DNA from: Micromonosporaceae bacterium
GTDB lineage: Bacteria; Actinomycetota; Actinomycetes; Mycobacteriales; Micromonosporaceae
Direction: 5' to 3'
Length of the DNA stretch: 59,979 nucleotides
Assembly: GCA_020027875.1 (NCBI GenBank)
Contig: JAHRHA010000026.1
Span: 1 to 59,979, forward strand
Positions 44,715 through 53,316 of the stretch are shown piece by piece. The notes under the pieces are model-generated. The model ran no database searches. It was given only the letters and a program-made list of their open reading frames with translations, and had not been told where the DNA came from. The first letter of the stretch is position 1, and every line of letters begins with the position of its first letter. The translations under genes were made by a program, and so were the position numbers.

Positions 44715-45821
44715 ATGGGTGTCTTCACCTCCGGTCAGCATGATTCCGGCAGCCACGGCGGGACCGCCGGCCACGAGCAGGTCGTCTTCTGTCAGGACAC
44801 GGCCAGCGGCCTGCGGGCCATCATCGCGATCTACTCGACCGCCCTGGGTCCCGCGCTCGGCGGTACCCGGTTTCACGCCTACGACAGCGAAGAGGCGGCC
44901 CTCGCCGACGCGCTCGATCTGAGCCGGGCGATGGCGTACAAGAACGCGATGGCCGGGCTGGATCTGGGCGGTGGCAAGGCGGTGATCTGGGGCGACCCTG
45001 GAAAGATCAAGACAGAGGCACTGCTGCGCGCGTACGGGCGCTTTGTCGAATCGCTCGGTGGGCGCTACTACACCGCGTGTGACGTTGGCACCTACACCCA
45101 GGACATGGACATCGTGGCGAGGGAGACCCGCTACGTCGCCGGTCGTAGCGTCGAGAACGGTGGCTGTGGCGACTCGTCGGAGCTCACCGCGTTCGGCGTC
45201 TTCCAGGGCATGCGCGCCGCCGCCGAGCACGTGTGGGGCTCGCCGACGCTGTCCGAACGCCGGGTCGGCGTCGCTGGCGTCGGCAAGGTCGGACGTTATC
45301 TGATCGGTCACCTCGTCTCCGATGGCGCGTCGGTCGTGGTGACCGACGTGAGTGAGCAGGCCCTGGACTGGGTCCGGTCCACCTACCCCCAGGTAGAGGT
45401 GGTCGACGACACGGCGACCCTGATCTCCTCGGACATCGACGTCTACGCACCGTGCGCACTCGGCGGCGCGCTCAACGACGACACGGTGCCGGTGCTCCGC
45501 GCCAAGATCGTCGCAGGCGGGGCCAACAACCAGCTCGCGCATCTCGGCGTCGAGAAGCTGGTGGAGGACCGCGGCATCCTGTACGCCCCCGACTACGTGG
45601 TCAACTCGGGCGGTGTGATCCAGGTCGCCGACGAGATCCATGGCTTCAACTTCGAGCGGGCCAAGGCGCGGGCCGCGAAGATCTTCGACACGACGAAGCA
45701 GATCCTGGCGCTGGCCGCCGCGGAGGGAGTCCCGCCGGCGGTCGCCGCCGACCGGCTCGCCGAGCGCCGGATGGCCGACGTCGGTCGCCTCCGCACGATC
45801 CGCCTCACCCACGACCGCTGA
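44715..45821 (+). CDS. Leucine/valine (Glu/Leu/Phe/Val family) dehydrogenase
   Basis: The 368-residue enzyme oxidatively deaminates branched-chain amino acids to 2-oxo acids with NAD. It has the catalytic Lys block [38 protein letters not shown] and the Rossmann motif [13 protein letters not shown]. The ATG at 44715 has TAGGAGAG upstream, and the sequence starts like Streptomyces valine dehydrogenase (vdh). It is divergent from the hypothetical gene. It recycles leucine or valine nitrogen and makes branched acyl precursors. Confidence 0.9.
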   Translation: MGVFTSGQHDSGSHGGTAGHEQVVFCQDTASGLRAIIAIYSTALGPALGGTRFHAYDSEEAALADALDLSRAMAYKNAMAGLDLGGGKAVIWGDPGKIKTEALLRAYGRFVESLGGRYYTACDVGTYTQDMDIVARETRYVAGRSVENGGCGDSSELTAFGVFQGMRAAAEHVWGSPTLSERRVGVAGVGKVGRYLIGHLVSDGASVVVTDVSEQALDWVRSTYPQVEVVDDTATLISSDIDVYAPCALGGALNDDTVPVLRAKIVAGGANNQLAHLGVEKLVEDRGILYAPDYVVNSGGVIQVADEIHGFNFERAKARAAKIFDTTKQILALAAAEGVPPAVAADRLAERRMADVGRLRTIRLTHDR

Positions 45822-45864
45822 CCCTGCTTGTCCCGTCCCCCTCCCCGGCCACGCCCCTCTCCTC

Positions 45865-45927
45865 GCCGATCAAGGACGTATGGCGGTGGATTGATCACCA
45901 ATCGGCGGCCATATGTCCTTGATCGGC
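45865..45927. repeat. Palindrome, GATCAAGG type (copy C2)
   Basis: GCCGATCAAGGACGTATGGC (45865-45884) pairs with 45908-45927 with one G-T-type mismatch. The centre contains GATTGATCACCAATC. It lies just after the dehydrogenase stop. Its outer arms resemble copy C1 at 123-180, but the inner arms differ. Confidence 0.9.
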
Positions 45928-46181
45928 GCGGGTCGGCGGCCTTGATCACGGGTCCTGGCGGCGCGGGTGTCACGGGCGTCACGCTGGGCATTCCTTACGT
46001 CCGCCGTTCGGCCAAGGCTCGACTCGCCAAGCCAGGGCGAGGTGCCGAACCGGCCCCGAGCCATGTACCGTATGAGCCACGAGAGATGCCTGACGTCGTC
46101 GGGGCCCGCCCACTCTGCTTTGCGGCAAGCCGCAGGGCTCGGGAGGGTTGCCCCGCAATTTCTGTGCGAGGGGGTCGAGCC
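45928..46181 (+). other. Leader upstream of the DUF3073 gene
   Basis: About 250 bp without a supported gene. A TACCGT/TATGAG promoter-like stretch at about 46067-46076 leaves about 110 nt of leader containing a small perfect stem TGCGGC/GCCGCA (about 46121-46134). I recognise no known riboswitch. A plus-strand open frame runs through but shows no protein-like conservation. Confidence 0.35.
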
Positions 46182-46460
46182 ATGGGGCGCGGCCGTGCTA
46201 AGGCCAAGCAGACAAAGGTGGCCCGGGAGTTGAAATACCACTCCCCCAACACCGACCTCGCCGCGCTGCAGCGCGAGCTCGGCGGGAGCGCGGGGTCTTT
46301 GGGCGAATCGTCCGACTCTGCCGCCGACGAGTACGACGGCTATGTCGACGAAGCGGACTCTGATGACGCGGACTCGGATGACGCGGACTCGGACGACGAC
46401 GAGGACGACGCGGAGGACCAGGCGTCAGACGACGGCACCTGGGCTACCCGTCACCGCTGA
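46182..46460 (+). CDS. DUF3073-family protein with acidic repeat tail
   Basis: The 92-residue protein begins MGRGRAKAKQTKVARELKYH then SPNTDLAALQRELGG, the DUF3073 signature, a basic N-terminus conserved across actinobacteria. The second half is an acidic tail with DSDDADSDDADSDDDEDD encoded by a short tandem DNA repeat. Basic head and acidic tail suggest nucleic-acid or protein contacts, but the function is unknown. The ATG at 46182 has GAGGGGG upstream. In many actinomycetes the gene sits beside purM/purF, as here. Confidence 0.85.
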   Translation: MGRGRAKAKQTKVARELKYHSPNTDLAALQRELGGSAGSLGESSDSAADEYDGYVDEADSDDADSDDADSDDDEDDAEDQASDDGTWATRHR

Positions 46461-46574
46461 ATCCCTTTCGGTTGACCTCATGCACGCGGGCCCTGCCCGC
46501 GTGCAGTTGTCTGCCCCGGCTCGGCGTCGGAGCCCCTACCGGCGCTCCGAATCGCCAGGTTGTGCGATGGCCTG

Positions 46575-46832
46575 CTAGCGGGGTCGGTTGGTGAACTCGT
46601 AAAAGGTCGGGAACGAGTCCTCGAACGCTCGCCACCCGGGCTTGGCTGACTCCTCGTCGGCGAAGCCGGCGGCTGCGGCCCGAGCGCGCCAGGTCGCCTC
46701 CGCCTCGGCAACGAGCGAGGGGAGGCCCGGCGTATCGCGCAGCCTGTCGCCGAGCGGGCCAGCGACTAGCGGGCCCTCGGCGGGTGCGGTGACGGACACG
46801 CTCGAGACTGGCTGATCAAGCTGCTCGGGCAT
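46575..46832 (-). CDS. Putative RiPP precursor peptide of the radical SAM locus
   Basis: This 85-residue peptide has a probable leader (MPEQLDQPVSSVSVTAPAEG onward, with LGDRLRDTPGLPSLVAEAEA) and an aromatic-rich C-terminal core WRAFEDSFPTFYEFTNRPR. The core contains aromatic-X-Asn/Asp triplets (FED, FTN) and other aromatic triplets (WRA) of the kind joined by three-residue-cyclophane radical SAM enzymes. The ATG at 46832 has AAGGAG upstream and overlaps the 3' end of the maturase gene by 17 nt, so the two are co-translated. No gene for a protease or exporter is adjacent. Assignment is by context and composition; it may correspond to multi-cyclophane (AmcA-like) peptides. Confidence 0.65.
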   Translation of the reverse strand: MPEQLDQPVSSVSVTAPAEGPLVAGPLGDRLRDTPGLPSLVAEAEATWRARAAAAGFADEESAKPGWRAFEDSFPTFYEFTNRPR

Positions 46833-47931
46833 GGTCCAGGACTCCTTCCAGTAGGAAGATCTTGCTGTTACGGCAATGCTGGGTCTGCGTGCCGTCGAAT
46901 CGTCCTTGCTCAAAGTAGCGGTTGGCCGCGTGGGCTCCGCCGCAGAATCCGAAGTATGCACAGGTAGCCCGGCAGGCGTCCACACCCGACAGATACTCGG
47001 CGATCCATCCACTCGGCGCCTGCGCAGCCGCAGCCACGATCTCGGCGAGCGAGGTCTCGAGCACCGAACCCGACGAGAAGTCGCCGTAGTCCTCCGAGGC
47101 GAACCCGGCCAGCTCCGGGGAGAGGAGCACGACACGTCCGTCGTGCCCGATGGTGGGGATCGGGTCGTGGCGACGGGGTAGCAGCGTGTCGGCGGCCCCG
47201 GCGAGCGACGCCCCGGCGTACCGCACCGCCCACTCCACCTCCCGGACCTCGACCCGCGGGTCGCGCCGCCACGCTCCGGTCAGCTCGGCCCAGAAGGTCC
47301 GGACCGCGTCGCCGTCGTATGCGTTCGACCGCCTGTTGACACCCTCCTGCTCCTCGATGTTGACCCCGAGCACCGTGCATCCCAGGTCGACGAAGAACCC
47401 GTACAGCTCCTCGGCGAGTCCCGGCGTGGGATTCGAGACGACACACAGCGCCGCGAAGGGCAGACCATGCCGGCGCACCGTATCGATGCCTTTGACGATC
47501 CGGTCGTACGCCGGGCTGCCTCCCCGCAGTATCCGCTGGGCAGTCAGATGCCGGGGTCCGTCAATGCTCAGACCGATGTGGACATCGCGCTCGGCGAAGA
47601 ACTGGCACCAGGCGTCGTCGATGAGCGTCGCGTTGGTCTGCACATGGTGTTCCACACCCGAGAACGGGGCCATCAGCGCGCCGAGATGCTCGCGCCCGGA
47701 CGCCAACGGCTCACCGCCGTGCCACACCACGGAGAACCGGGTGGCCTGTGCCGCCCACTCGTTGACCGTCTCGGCGACCGACTCGGCCACCTCGATCGCC
47801 ATCCGTCGATCGGACGCGCGGTGAGGGAGGTAGCAGTACAGACAGTCCAGGTTGCACAGAGTCGTCGGCTGCATGATCACGTACGAGGGCACGGCGTTGA
47901 TCCCGTGCATCCCCGTCCAGCCCTGCGACAC
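46816..47931 (-). CDS. Radical SAM/SPASM peptide maturase (cyclophane-forming type)
   Basis: The 371-residue enzyme has the radical SAM cluster motif CNLDCLYC (Cys26, Cys30, Cys33), VVWHGGEPLASG, NATLID and LSIDGPRHLTAQRILRGG. Its SPASM-type C-terminus has Cys-rich DACRATCAYFGFCGGAHAAN and TQHCRNSK for auxiliary Fe-S clusters. This pattern matches the FxsB/GrrM/XyeB-like maturases that form C-C or C-O crosslinks in ribosomal peptides. GTG 47931 has GGAGGAG upstream. The precursor gene overlaps its end. A GGATATATCC palindrome about 50 bp upstream may be an operator. Confidence 0.85.
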   Translation of the reverse strand: MSQGWTGMHGINAVPSYVIMQPTTLCNLDCLYCYLPHRASDRRMAIEVAESVAETVNEWAAQATRFSVVWHGGEPLASGREHLGALMAPFSGVEHHVQTNATLIDDAWCQFFAERDVHIGLSIDGPRHLTAQRILRGGSPAYDRIVKGIDTVRRHGLPFAALCVVSNPTPGLAEELYGFFVDLGCTVLGVNIEEQEGVNRRSNAYDGDAVRTFWAELTGAWRRDPRVEVREVEWAVRYAGASLAGAADTLLPRRHDPIPTIGHDGRVVLLSPELAGFASEDYGDFSSGSVLETSLAEIVAAAAQAPSGWIAEYLSGVDACRATCAYFGFCGGAHAANRYFEQGRFDGTQTQHCRNSKIFLLEGVLDHARAA

Positions 47932-48019
47932 GGCTCCTCCCCAGTGTGATACGCGCCGTGTCGTTCCAGGCTAGGTGGATATATCCGTCCCGGGAAGCCC
48001 CAATCGCGTCACGAGTGGT

Positions 48020-48095
48020 CAAGATCGCCGTGATCACGTGCTGGCCGTCGCGAAAAGGCGTCGATCATGACCTCCAGGTCATGATCGACGCTGAG
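48020..48095 (-). repeat. Palindromic element B, copy 3 (reverse)
   Basis: Core arms 48058-48073 and 48076-48091 are 16 nt and perfect around CC. The conserved flank (minus strand TCGCGACGGCCAG, then GTGATCACGGCGATCTTG) lies at 48020-48057. It lies between the radical SAM gene start and the 3' end of purM. It is the reverse orientation of copies 1 and 2. Confidence 0.92.
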
Positions 48096-48103
48096 TGTTA
48101 GGG

Positions 48104-49237
48104 CTAGCCGCGGGTGTGCGAGCCGAGCAGCTGGACCTGGCCGGTGCCGTCGATGACCTCGCCCACGACCCACGCGTCGATGCCCCGGCCGCGCAAGAAA
48201 GCCAGGGCACGGTCCGAGTCGGGAGCGGCCACCAGCGCCATCATGCCCACACCCATATTGAACGTAGACTCCATTTCGGACTGTTCCACGCGGCCTTTGC
48301 GCTGCACCAGATCGAAGATGGGCTGGGGCCGCCAGGTCGAGCGGTCAACCACCGCGTCGACCGTGTCGGGCAACACCCGGACCAGATTGCCCGGGATGCC
48401 ACCGCCGGTGATGTGTGCCAGCGCACGCACGTCGGTCTCCGTGATGAGGTCGAGGCAGTCCTTGGCATAGATCTTCGTCGGCGTCAGCAGCTCCTGCCCG
48501 AGGGTGCGCTGGTTCTCGAGATCCTCCATCACGCTCTCCAGCCGCATCCGGGCCATCCCGAGCAGGATGTGCCGGACGAGCGAGTACCCGTTGGCGTGCA
48601 GTCCGGTGGATGGCATCGCGATGACGACGTCGCCGACCTCCACCCGGTGCGGGCCGAGCACCGCGTCCTCTTCCACCACGCCGATGCCGGTGGCGGACAG
48701 GTCGTACTCGTGTGGTCGGAGCACCCCTGGGTGCTCCGCGGTCTCGCCGCCGAGCAGTGAGCAGCCGGCGGTTCGGCAGCCGTCCGCGATGCCCGCCGCG
48801 ATCGCGGCGACCTTCTCCGGTATGACCTCACCGCAGGCGATGTAGTCGAGCAGGAACAGCGGCTCGGCACCACAGGCGACGAGGTCGTCAACGACCATCG
48901 CGACGAGGTCCACGCCGACCGTGTCGTGCACATCCATCTGCTGAGCGATGACCAGCTTCGTACCGACACCGTCTGTCGACGAGGCGAGCAGAGGCTGCTT
49001 GTACTTCTGCACGTCCAGCCTGAACAGCCCGGCGAAGCCACCGATATCCCCGACCACCTCGGGCCGGGAGGTCCGATGCACCTTCGACTTAAGGAGTTCC
49101 ACCGCCCGTTCGCCGGCGTGGATCGATACGCCAGCGTCGCTGTAGGTCACGGTCCGGCGGTACTCCCGATCGAAGTCAGGGGTGTCGTCGCCGGTCGCAC
49201 CGCCTGCGTTTGAGGTGCGGTCGGTCACATTCGTCAC
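48104..49237 (-). CDS. purM: Phosphoribosylformylglycinamidine cyclo-ligase
   Basis: The 377-residue enzyme makes AIR from FGAM with ATP (purine step 5). It has YSDAGVSIHAGERAVELLK, LASSTDGVGTKLVIAQQMD, GCSLLGGETAEHPGV and HITGGGIPGNLVRVLPD. GTG 49237 has a GGGGG run 6 nt upstream; a second GTG 9 nt later is possible, and a longer in-frame extension overlaps purF. An acidic N-terminal extension of about 20 residues precedes the core. purF lies 53 bp upstream on the same strand. Confidence 0.95.
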   Translation of the reverse strand: MTNVTDRTSNAGGATGDDTPDFDREYRRTVTYSDAGVSIHAGERAVELLKSKVHRTSRPEVVGDIGGFAGLFRLDVQKYKQPLLASSTDGVGTKLVIAQQMDVHDTVGVDLVAMVVDDLVACGAEPLFLLDYIACGEVIPEKVAAIAAGIADGCRTAGCSLLGGETAEHPGVLRPHEYDLSATGIGVVEEDAVLGPHRVEVGDVVIAMPSTGLHANGYSLVRHILLGMARMRLESVMEDLENQRTLGQELLTPTKIYAKDCLDLITETDVRALAHITGGGIPGNLVRVLPDTVDAVVDRSTWRPQPIFDLVQRKGRVEQSEMESTFNMGVGMMALVAAPDSDRALAFLRGRGIDAWVVGEVIDGTGQVQLLGSHTRG

Positions 49238-49290
49238 GCTATACCCCCTGCTGTGGTGGGACTCCAGGCTCGTGGCCTGTCGTGCTGAGT

Positions 49291-50859
49291 TCACGGGCGC
49301 AGGAGCGCCCCGGTGTGTGTTGGGGACTGTGTCCCGTTGGCGGGCGGGCTCCCATTCACACCTGGGCTCGGCAGGAGCGGAGCGACCCGGCGCTGCACCC
49401 CCTCCAGCACATGCTTGCCGATCAGATCGTCGGCAGGCAACGGGATCGGGTACTCGCCGTCGAAGCAGGCCCGGCACAGCCGGGTCCTCGGTTGCTCGGT
49501 CGCGGCGATAAGCCCATCGAGTGACACGTAGCCCAGCGAATCGGCGCCGATGGAGCGGCGGATGCCGTCGACGTCGAGCCCGTTGGCGATCAGTTCGGCC
49601 CTGGTCGCGAAGTCGATGCCGTAGAAACAGGGCCATTTCACCGGCGGAGACGAGATCCGAACGTGGATCTCGACCGCGCCGGCCTCGCGCAACAGCCGCA
49701 CCTGCGCTCGCTGTGTGTTGCCGCGCACGATCGAGTCGTCGACCATGACCACACGCTTGCCGCGAACAACCTCGCGCAGCGGGTTGAGCTTGAGTCGGAT
49801 GCCGAGCTGGCGGATGCTCTGGCTGGGCTGGATAAAGGTGCGACCGACGTACGCGTTCTTGACGAGCCCGGCGCTGTATGGGATGCCGGACTGCTCGGCG
49901 TACCCGATCGCGGCCGGGATGCCGGACTCGGGTACGCCGATGACGAGATCCGCCTCGACCGGGAACTCCTTGGCCAGGGTGCGCCCGACGGCCACCCGGG
50001 CGGCGTAGACGGTGCGGCCGGAGATGGTCGTGTCGGGCCGCGCCAGATAGACAAACTCGAAGAGGCAGCCCTTCGGATTCGGGGTCGCGAACCGCGTCGA
50101 GCGGAGACCGTCCTCGCCGATCGCGAGGAGTTCGCCGGGCTCGACTTCACGCACGAAGCTCGCGCCGACGGTGTCCAGCGCGGCCGTCTCGCTGGCCACC
50201 ACCCAGCCCCGTTCGAGTCGACCAAGGACGAGCGGGCGGACGCCCTGGGGGTCGCGGGCGGCGTAGAGCGTGTCCTCGTCCATGAAGACGAAGCTGAACG
50301 CCCCCTGCAGAGTCGGCAGGACCTCGAGCGCGGCCGCCTCGACCGGCAGGTCCGGGCGAGCCGATAGCAGGCACGTGACCATCGCGGTGTCTGACGTCGC
50401 ATCGTCGAGCAGGCCGAGGTCGGCGACCTGCTTGGCGAGGTCCGCGGTGTTGACCAGGTTTCCGTTGTGGGCCAGGGCGATCGTGGTGGCCGCGCCACGT
50501 CCGTCTGGACCGGCCGGGGTCGCGCGCAGCGTGGGCTGCGCGTTCTCCCAATTCGACGCGCCGGTCGTGGAGTAGCGGGTGTGACCGACCGCGATGTGCC
50601 CGCGCAGACTCGCGAGCGTCGGCTCGTCAAAGACCTGGGCCACCAGTCCGAGGTCCTTATAGACCACTACGCCCGTACCATCGCTGACCGCGATGCCCGC
50701 GGCCTCCTGACCGCGGTGCTGCAGCGCATAAAGACCGAAGTACGTCAGCTTCGCGACCTCTTCGCCGCGCGCCCACACTCCGAACACACCGCATTCGTCT
50801 TGCGGGCCGGGGTGTAGCGGGTCGAGGTCGTGGCTTAGTCGGCCATCGCCTCGGGGCAC
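49291..50859 (-). CDS. purF: Amidophosphoribosyltransferase
   Basis: The 522-residue enzyme makes phosphoribosylamine from PRPP and glutamine (purine step 1). A 22-residue propeptide precedes the catalytic Cys23 (DECGVFGVWA), which must be cleaved to free the N-terminal Cys. The glutaminase domain has ALQHRGQEAAGIAV and HTRYSTTG; the PRTase domain has VVMVDDSIVRGNTQ. Cluster cysteines (KWPCFYGIDF, RLCRACFDGEYP) indicate the Fe-S type, as in Bacillus. GTG 50859 with GAGGAG upstream gives the usual PRGDGRLSHDL start. A 40-residue tail follows the FeS region. Confidence 0.95.
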   Translation of the reverse strand: MPRGDGRLSHDLDPLHPGPQDECGVFGVWARGEEVAKLTYFGLYALQHRGQEAAGIAVSDGTGVVVYKDLGLVAQVFDEPTLASLRGHIAVGHTRYSTTGASNWENAQPTLRATPAGPDGRGAATTIALAHNGNLVNTADLAKQVADLGLLDDATSDTAMVTCLLSARPDLPVEAAALEVLPTLQGAFSFVFMDEDTLYAARDPQGVRPLVLGRLERGWVVASETAALDTVGASFVREVEPGELLAIGEDGLRSTRFATPNPKGCLFEFVYLARPDTTISGRTVYAARVAVGRTLAKEFPVEADLVIGVPESGIPAAIGYAEQSGIPYSAGLVKNAYVGRTFIQPSQSIRQLGIRLKLNPLREVVRGKRVVMVDDSIVRGNTQRAQVRLLREAGAVEIHVRISSPPVKWPCFYGIDFATRAELIANGLDVDGIRRSIGADSLGYVSLDGLIAATEQPRTRLCRACFDGEYPIPLPADDLIGKHVLEGVQRRVAPLLPSPGVNGSPPANGTQSPTHTGALLRP

Positions 50860-51166
50860 CTGCCGCTCCTCGCTGAGTCGGGCTGGAACTGGTGGGCTGG
50901 GACTGCTGTCGTGCGTGCGAGGCCTGGGGCCCGCCGATGAGCCGTAGTCTACGCGGACGCCCGACCGTAACGGACAGCCATGATTCCGCCGCACGTCGTA
51001 GTCGTCAAGCCCCGTCCTGCGTTCTGCCCGCGCTCAAGCATGATCATCATGGACAGGTTGATGCCCGTACGGGTAGCCAACGGGTCGACGCGTGCTCGGC
51101 GGAGCTGCGAAGTGCCCCAAACTTCGGCGTGTCTCGGCGTGTCGCACCACGCTGGCTGGTTCTCGG
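50860..51166. other. Stretch without a supported gene between purF and the SCP-2-like gene
   Basis: Open frames occur on both strands but have no protein-like pattern. No palindrome of the GATCWWGG family or element B is present. It probably carries the purF promoter; I see no purine riboswitch. Confidence 0.4.
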
Positions 51167-51529
51167 TTACGTCGGCCAGCAGGGCAAGTATCGCGACAGG
51201 TCGGCACGCGCGCCGCTGGCCGCGACCCGACCGTCGCGGATCGCGTCGGCCCAGGCGAGTCTCCCGGTGGCCAGAAGCACGAAGGTGATCGGATCGGTCT
51301 CGACCACGTTCGGTGGGATGCCCCGGGTATGGGTCGGCCCTTCGACACACTGAATCGCGCCAAACGGTGGAACCCGCACCTCCACCGAACGGCCGGGCGC
51401 CTTCCGCCGAAGCTCGGCCAGCAGCACACGGACCGCGTCGCGCAGCAATGCGCGGTCCGGAAGCTGTGCTGTGTCAAGCGCCTCAATGGTGGCGGACACG
51501 GCGTCCGATTTGGCACTACTCGGGGACAC
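51167..51529 (-). CDS. Sterol-carrier (SCP-2)-like family protein
   Basis: The 120-residue protein has DTAQLPDRALLRDAVRVLLA, EVRVPPFGAIQCVEGPTHTR, GIPPNVVETDPITFVLLATG and WADAIRDGRVAASG, the pattern of the small actinobacterial sterol-carrier-family proteins next to purF. It may bind lipid or another hydrophobic ligand. GTG 51529 lies 6 nt after a minus-strand TATCGT box with no ribosome site, so it is probably leaderless. It diverges from the large membrane protein gene at 51666. Confidence 0.78.
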   Translation of the reverse strand: MSPSSAKSDAVSATIEALDTAQLPDRALLRDAVRVLLAELRRKAPGRSVEVRVPPFGAIQCVEGPTHTRGIPPNVVETDPITFVLLATGRLAWADAIRDGRVAASGARADLSRYLPCWPT

Positions 51530-51665
51530 GACAGGACGATACGGTTCGACAGACGGGCATAAACCGCCGGCCCTGGGTCGCGGGATGCCCCGTGGACAAG
51601 GCATAGTTGCCTGCGGTACGTCCTGCGCGTGTCAGGCGGTGCCGAGTACCGGAAGGGGCGTGGGC

Positions 51666-53231
51666 GTGAGTACGCACCGACGTGCGTGGATTATTCGCGC
51701 TGGTGTCGTAGGGGTTGTGGCAGCAGCGGGCCTCTTCGGCGTCGCCTCCCCAGCCCTCGCCGCCGCGCCCACCATCACGATCACGAGTCTCTCGACTGGC
51801 TCGCTGATGTCGGGCCAAAGCGCCACACTGAAGTTCACCGTGACGAATAACAACAACGCGACGCCACCCCCTGCATCAGCCAACATCAAGATCACCTTCC
51901 CCGGTTTCAACGGTGAAATGAGCTGCCAGGGCAACTGCGACTTCACGCAAGCGATCAACCCGCTGGCCACGTCGCAGGAGTACACGGCCACCCTCAAGGC
52001 GGGGAGCGTGCCGCCCGGCGAAAACCGCAACGGCCAGGTACGGATCCGGGCCACCATCGGCGGCGACTCTGACCAGGTCGACCGGGATCTGACGGTCCAA
52101 GGGCCGGCACAGCAGGCGACGGTACCGCAGGTTTCGGGCGAGGTCGTCGACGTCTACACCGGCAAGCCGATCGAGGCGGCGAAGATCTTCATCCAGGACT
52201 CCGGCACTCCGGTGCAGAACTGGGAAGTGGGCACCGACAGCGCCGGCAAGTTCAAGATCACATCTAAGCCAGAGAAGCCCATCTCACCCGGCACGATCGT
52301 GATCAGGGTCGAGAAGGACACGATCCAGCCGTACAGCAAGACAGTGCAGGGCAACCCCGGCCAGCCAGTCAACGTCGGCAAGCTGACCGTGGCTCCGATC
52401 GCCTCCCCGCAGGTCACCCCGTCGGGCGGGATCTCCGGCGGCATCACGCCTGATCCGAGCCTGCTCGGCGAGACCGATCCGCCGTTGCAGAACGAGCAGG
52501 AGAGCGGACTCTCCTGGATCCTCATCGCCGTCGGCGGCGTACTCGTCCTGCTCGGCATCGGGGCGATCGTCCTGCTCTTCGTGCGCAAGCGCGACGACGG
52601 CGCTGACGACGGCCGGCCGGCGCCAAGAAGGGGCGGTCCTCCCGGCGGTCCGCCCGGCCGCGGCGGGCCTCGGGGCCCAATGCCACCACGGCACGGCGGC
52701 CCACCCGAGCGGACAACGGTAATGCGGGGGCCTGGTGGCGATCCGCGAGGTATGCGCCCCGTGTCGCCCGGCCCGCGCGCCGACCAGACGATGATCGCGC
52801 GCTCACCACTCGCCGACGTGCCGACGCAGATGCACAACCGCATGCCGCCCGAGCACGTCGACCCGTACACCTCGCCCGCTCGCCAGAACGGTGCCCACGG
52901 CGCCTACGGGCCACCTCAGCCTGGCGGGTACCCGCAGCAGCCGGGGTATCCGGGCGGAGCGCCCGGGCCCGGTTACGGCCAGCAGCCCGACCCATACGCC
53001 CAGCCGGGCTACGGACAACCGGGCTACGCCCCGCCGCCCGACCCATACGCGCAGCCGGGCTACGGACAGCCGGGCTACGCCCCGCCGCCCGACCCATACG
53101 CGCAGCCGGGCTACGGACAGCCGGGCGCACCTGACCCGTACGCGCAGGGCGGCGGGCATGACCCGCGCGGCCAGCGCCCAGGACCGACGCCGCACGGCGA
53201 CGGCCGTCGGGTCGACTGGCTCGACGACTGA
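51666..53231 (+). CDS. Secreted/membrane protein with beta-sandwich ectodomain and PGY-repeat tail
   Basis: The 521-residue protein has a signal peptide (about 1-34, cleavage near ALA-A) and a CARDB/Ig-like beta domain (SGQSATLKFTVTNNNN, MSCQGNCDFTQAI). A carboxypeptidase-regulatory-like beta domain (VSGEVVDVYTGKPIEAAKIF), a Pro/Gly linker, one membrane span (LSWILIAVGGVLVLLGIGAI, about 278-300) and a basic patch KRDD follow. The cytosolic tail is Pro/Gly/Arg- then Pro/Gly/Tyr-rich and ends in three repeats built on DPYAQPGYGQPGYAPP. GTG 51666 follows GGAAGGGG. The disordered tail suggests protein clustering at the membrane. No function assigned. Confidence 0.75.
   Translation: MSTHRRAWIIRAGVVGVVAAAGLFGVASPALAAAPTITITSLSTGSLMSGQSATLKFTVTNNNNATPPPASANIKITFPGFNGEMSCQGNCDFTQAINPLATSQEYTATLKAGSVPPGENRNGQVRIRATIGGDSDQVDRDLTVQGPAQQATVPQVSGEVVDVYTGKPIEAAKIFIQDSGTPVQNWEVGTDSAGKFKITSKPEKPISPGTIVIRVEKDTIQPYSKTVQGNPGQPVNVGKLTVAPIASPQVTPSGGISGGITPDPSLLGETDPPLQNEQESGLSWILIAVGGVLVLLGIGAIVLLFVRKRDDGADDGRPAPRRGGPPGGPPGRGGPRGPMPPRHGGPPERTTVMRGPGGDPRGMRPVSPGPRADQTMIARSPLADVPTQMHNRMPPEHVDPYTSPARQNGAHGAYGPPQPGGYPQQPGYPGGAPGPGYGQQPDPYAQPGYGQPGYAPPPDPYAQPGYGQPGYAPPPDPYAQPGYGQPGAPDPYAQGGGHDPRGQRPGPTPHGDGRRVDWLDD
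52986..53138 (+). repeat. Three 51-bp tandem repeats in the membrane-protein tail
   Basis: Units start at 52986, 53037 and 53088; each encodes 17 residues built on DPYAQPGYGQPGYAPP. Units 1 and 2 differ at only a few positions, and the third ends differently (GAPDPYAQGG). The frame is preserved. Confidence 0.93.
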
Positions 53232-53237
53232 GGAACG

Positions 53238-53293
53238 GATCTAGGGCGTAGTCGCGTGAGTTGATCTCTAATCGCGCGACTTGGCCCTAGATC
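53238..53293. repeat. Palindrome after the membrane-protein gene (copy A3)
   Basis: GATCTAGGGC (53238-53247) pairs with GCCCTAGATC (53284-53293) and the stem continues with GTCGCG/CGCGAC. The centre contains TTGATCTCTAATC. It lies between the convergent membrane-protein and purL genes. Confidence 0.9.
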
Positions 53294-53316
53294 GACGGTC
53301 CCGTCGGAACCCCCGC

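Noticed and set aside
45928..46181. Riboswitch before the DUF3073 gene
   Set aside because: Only one small stem is visible and I could not match the leader to any known aptamer consensus.
50892..51353. Plus-strand open frame between purF and the SCP-2-like gene
   Set aside because: Low-complexity composition, partly antisense to the SCP-2-like gene, no ribosome site or family sequence.
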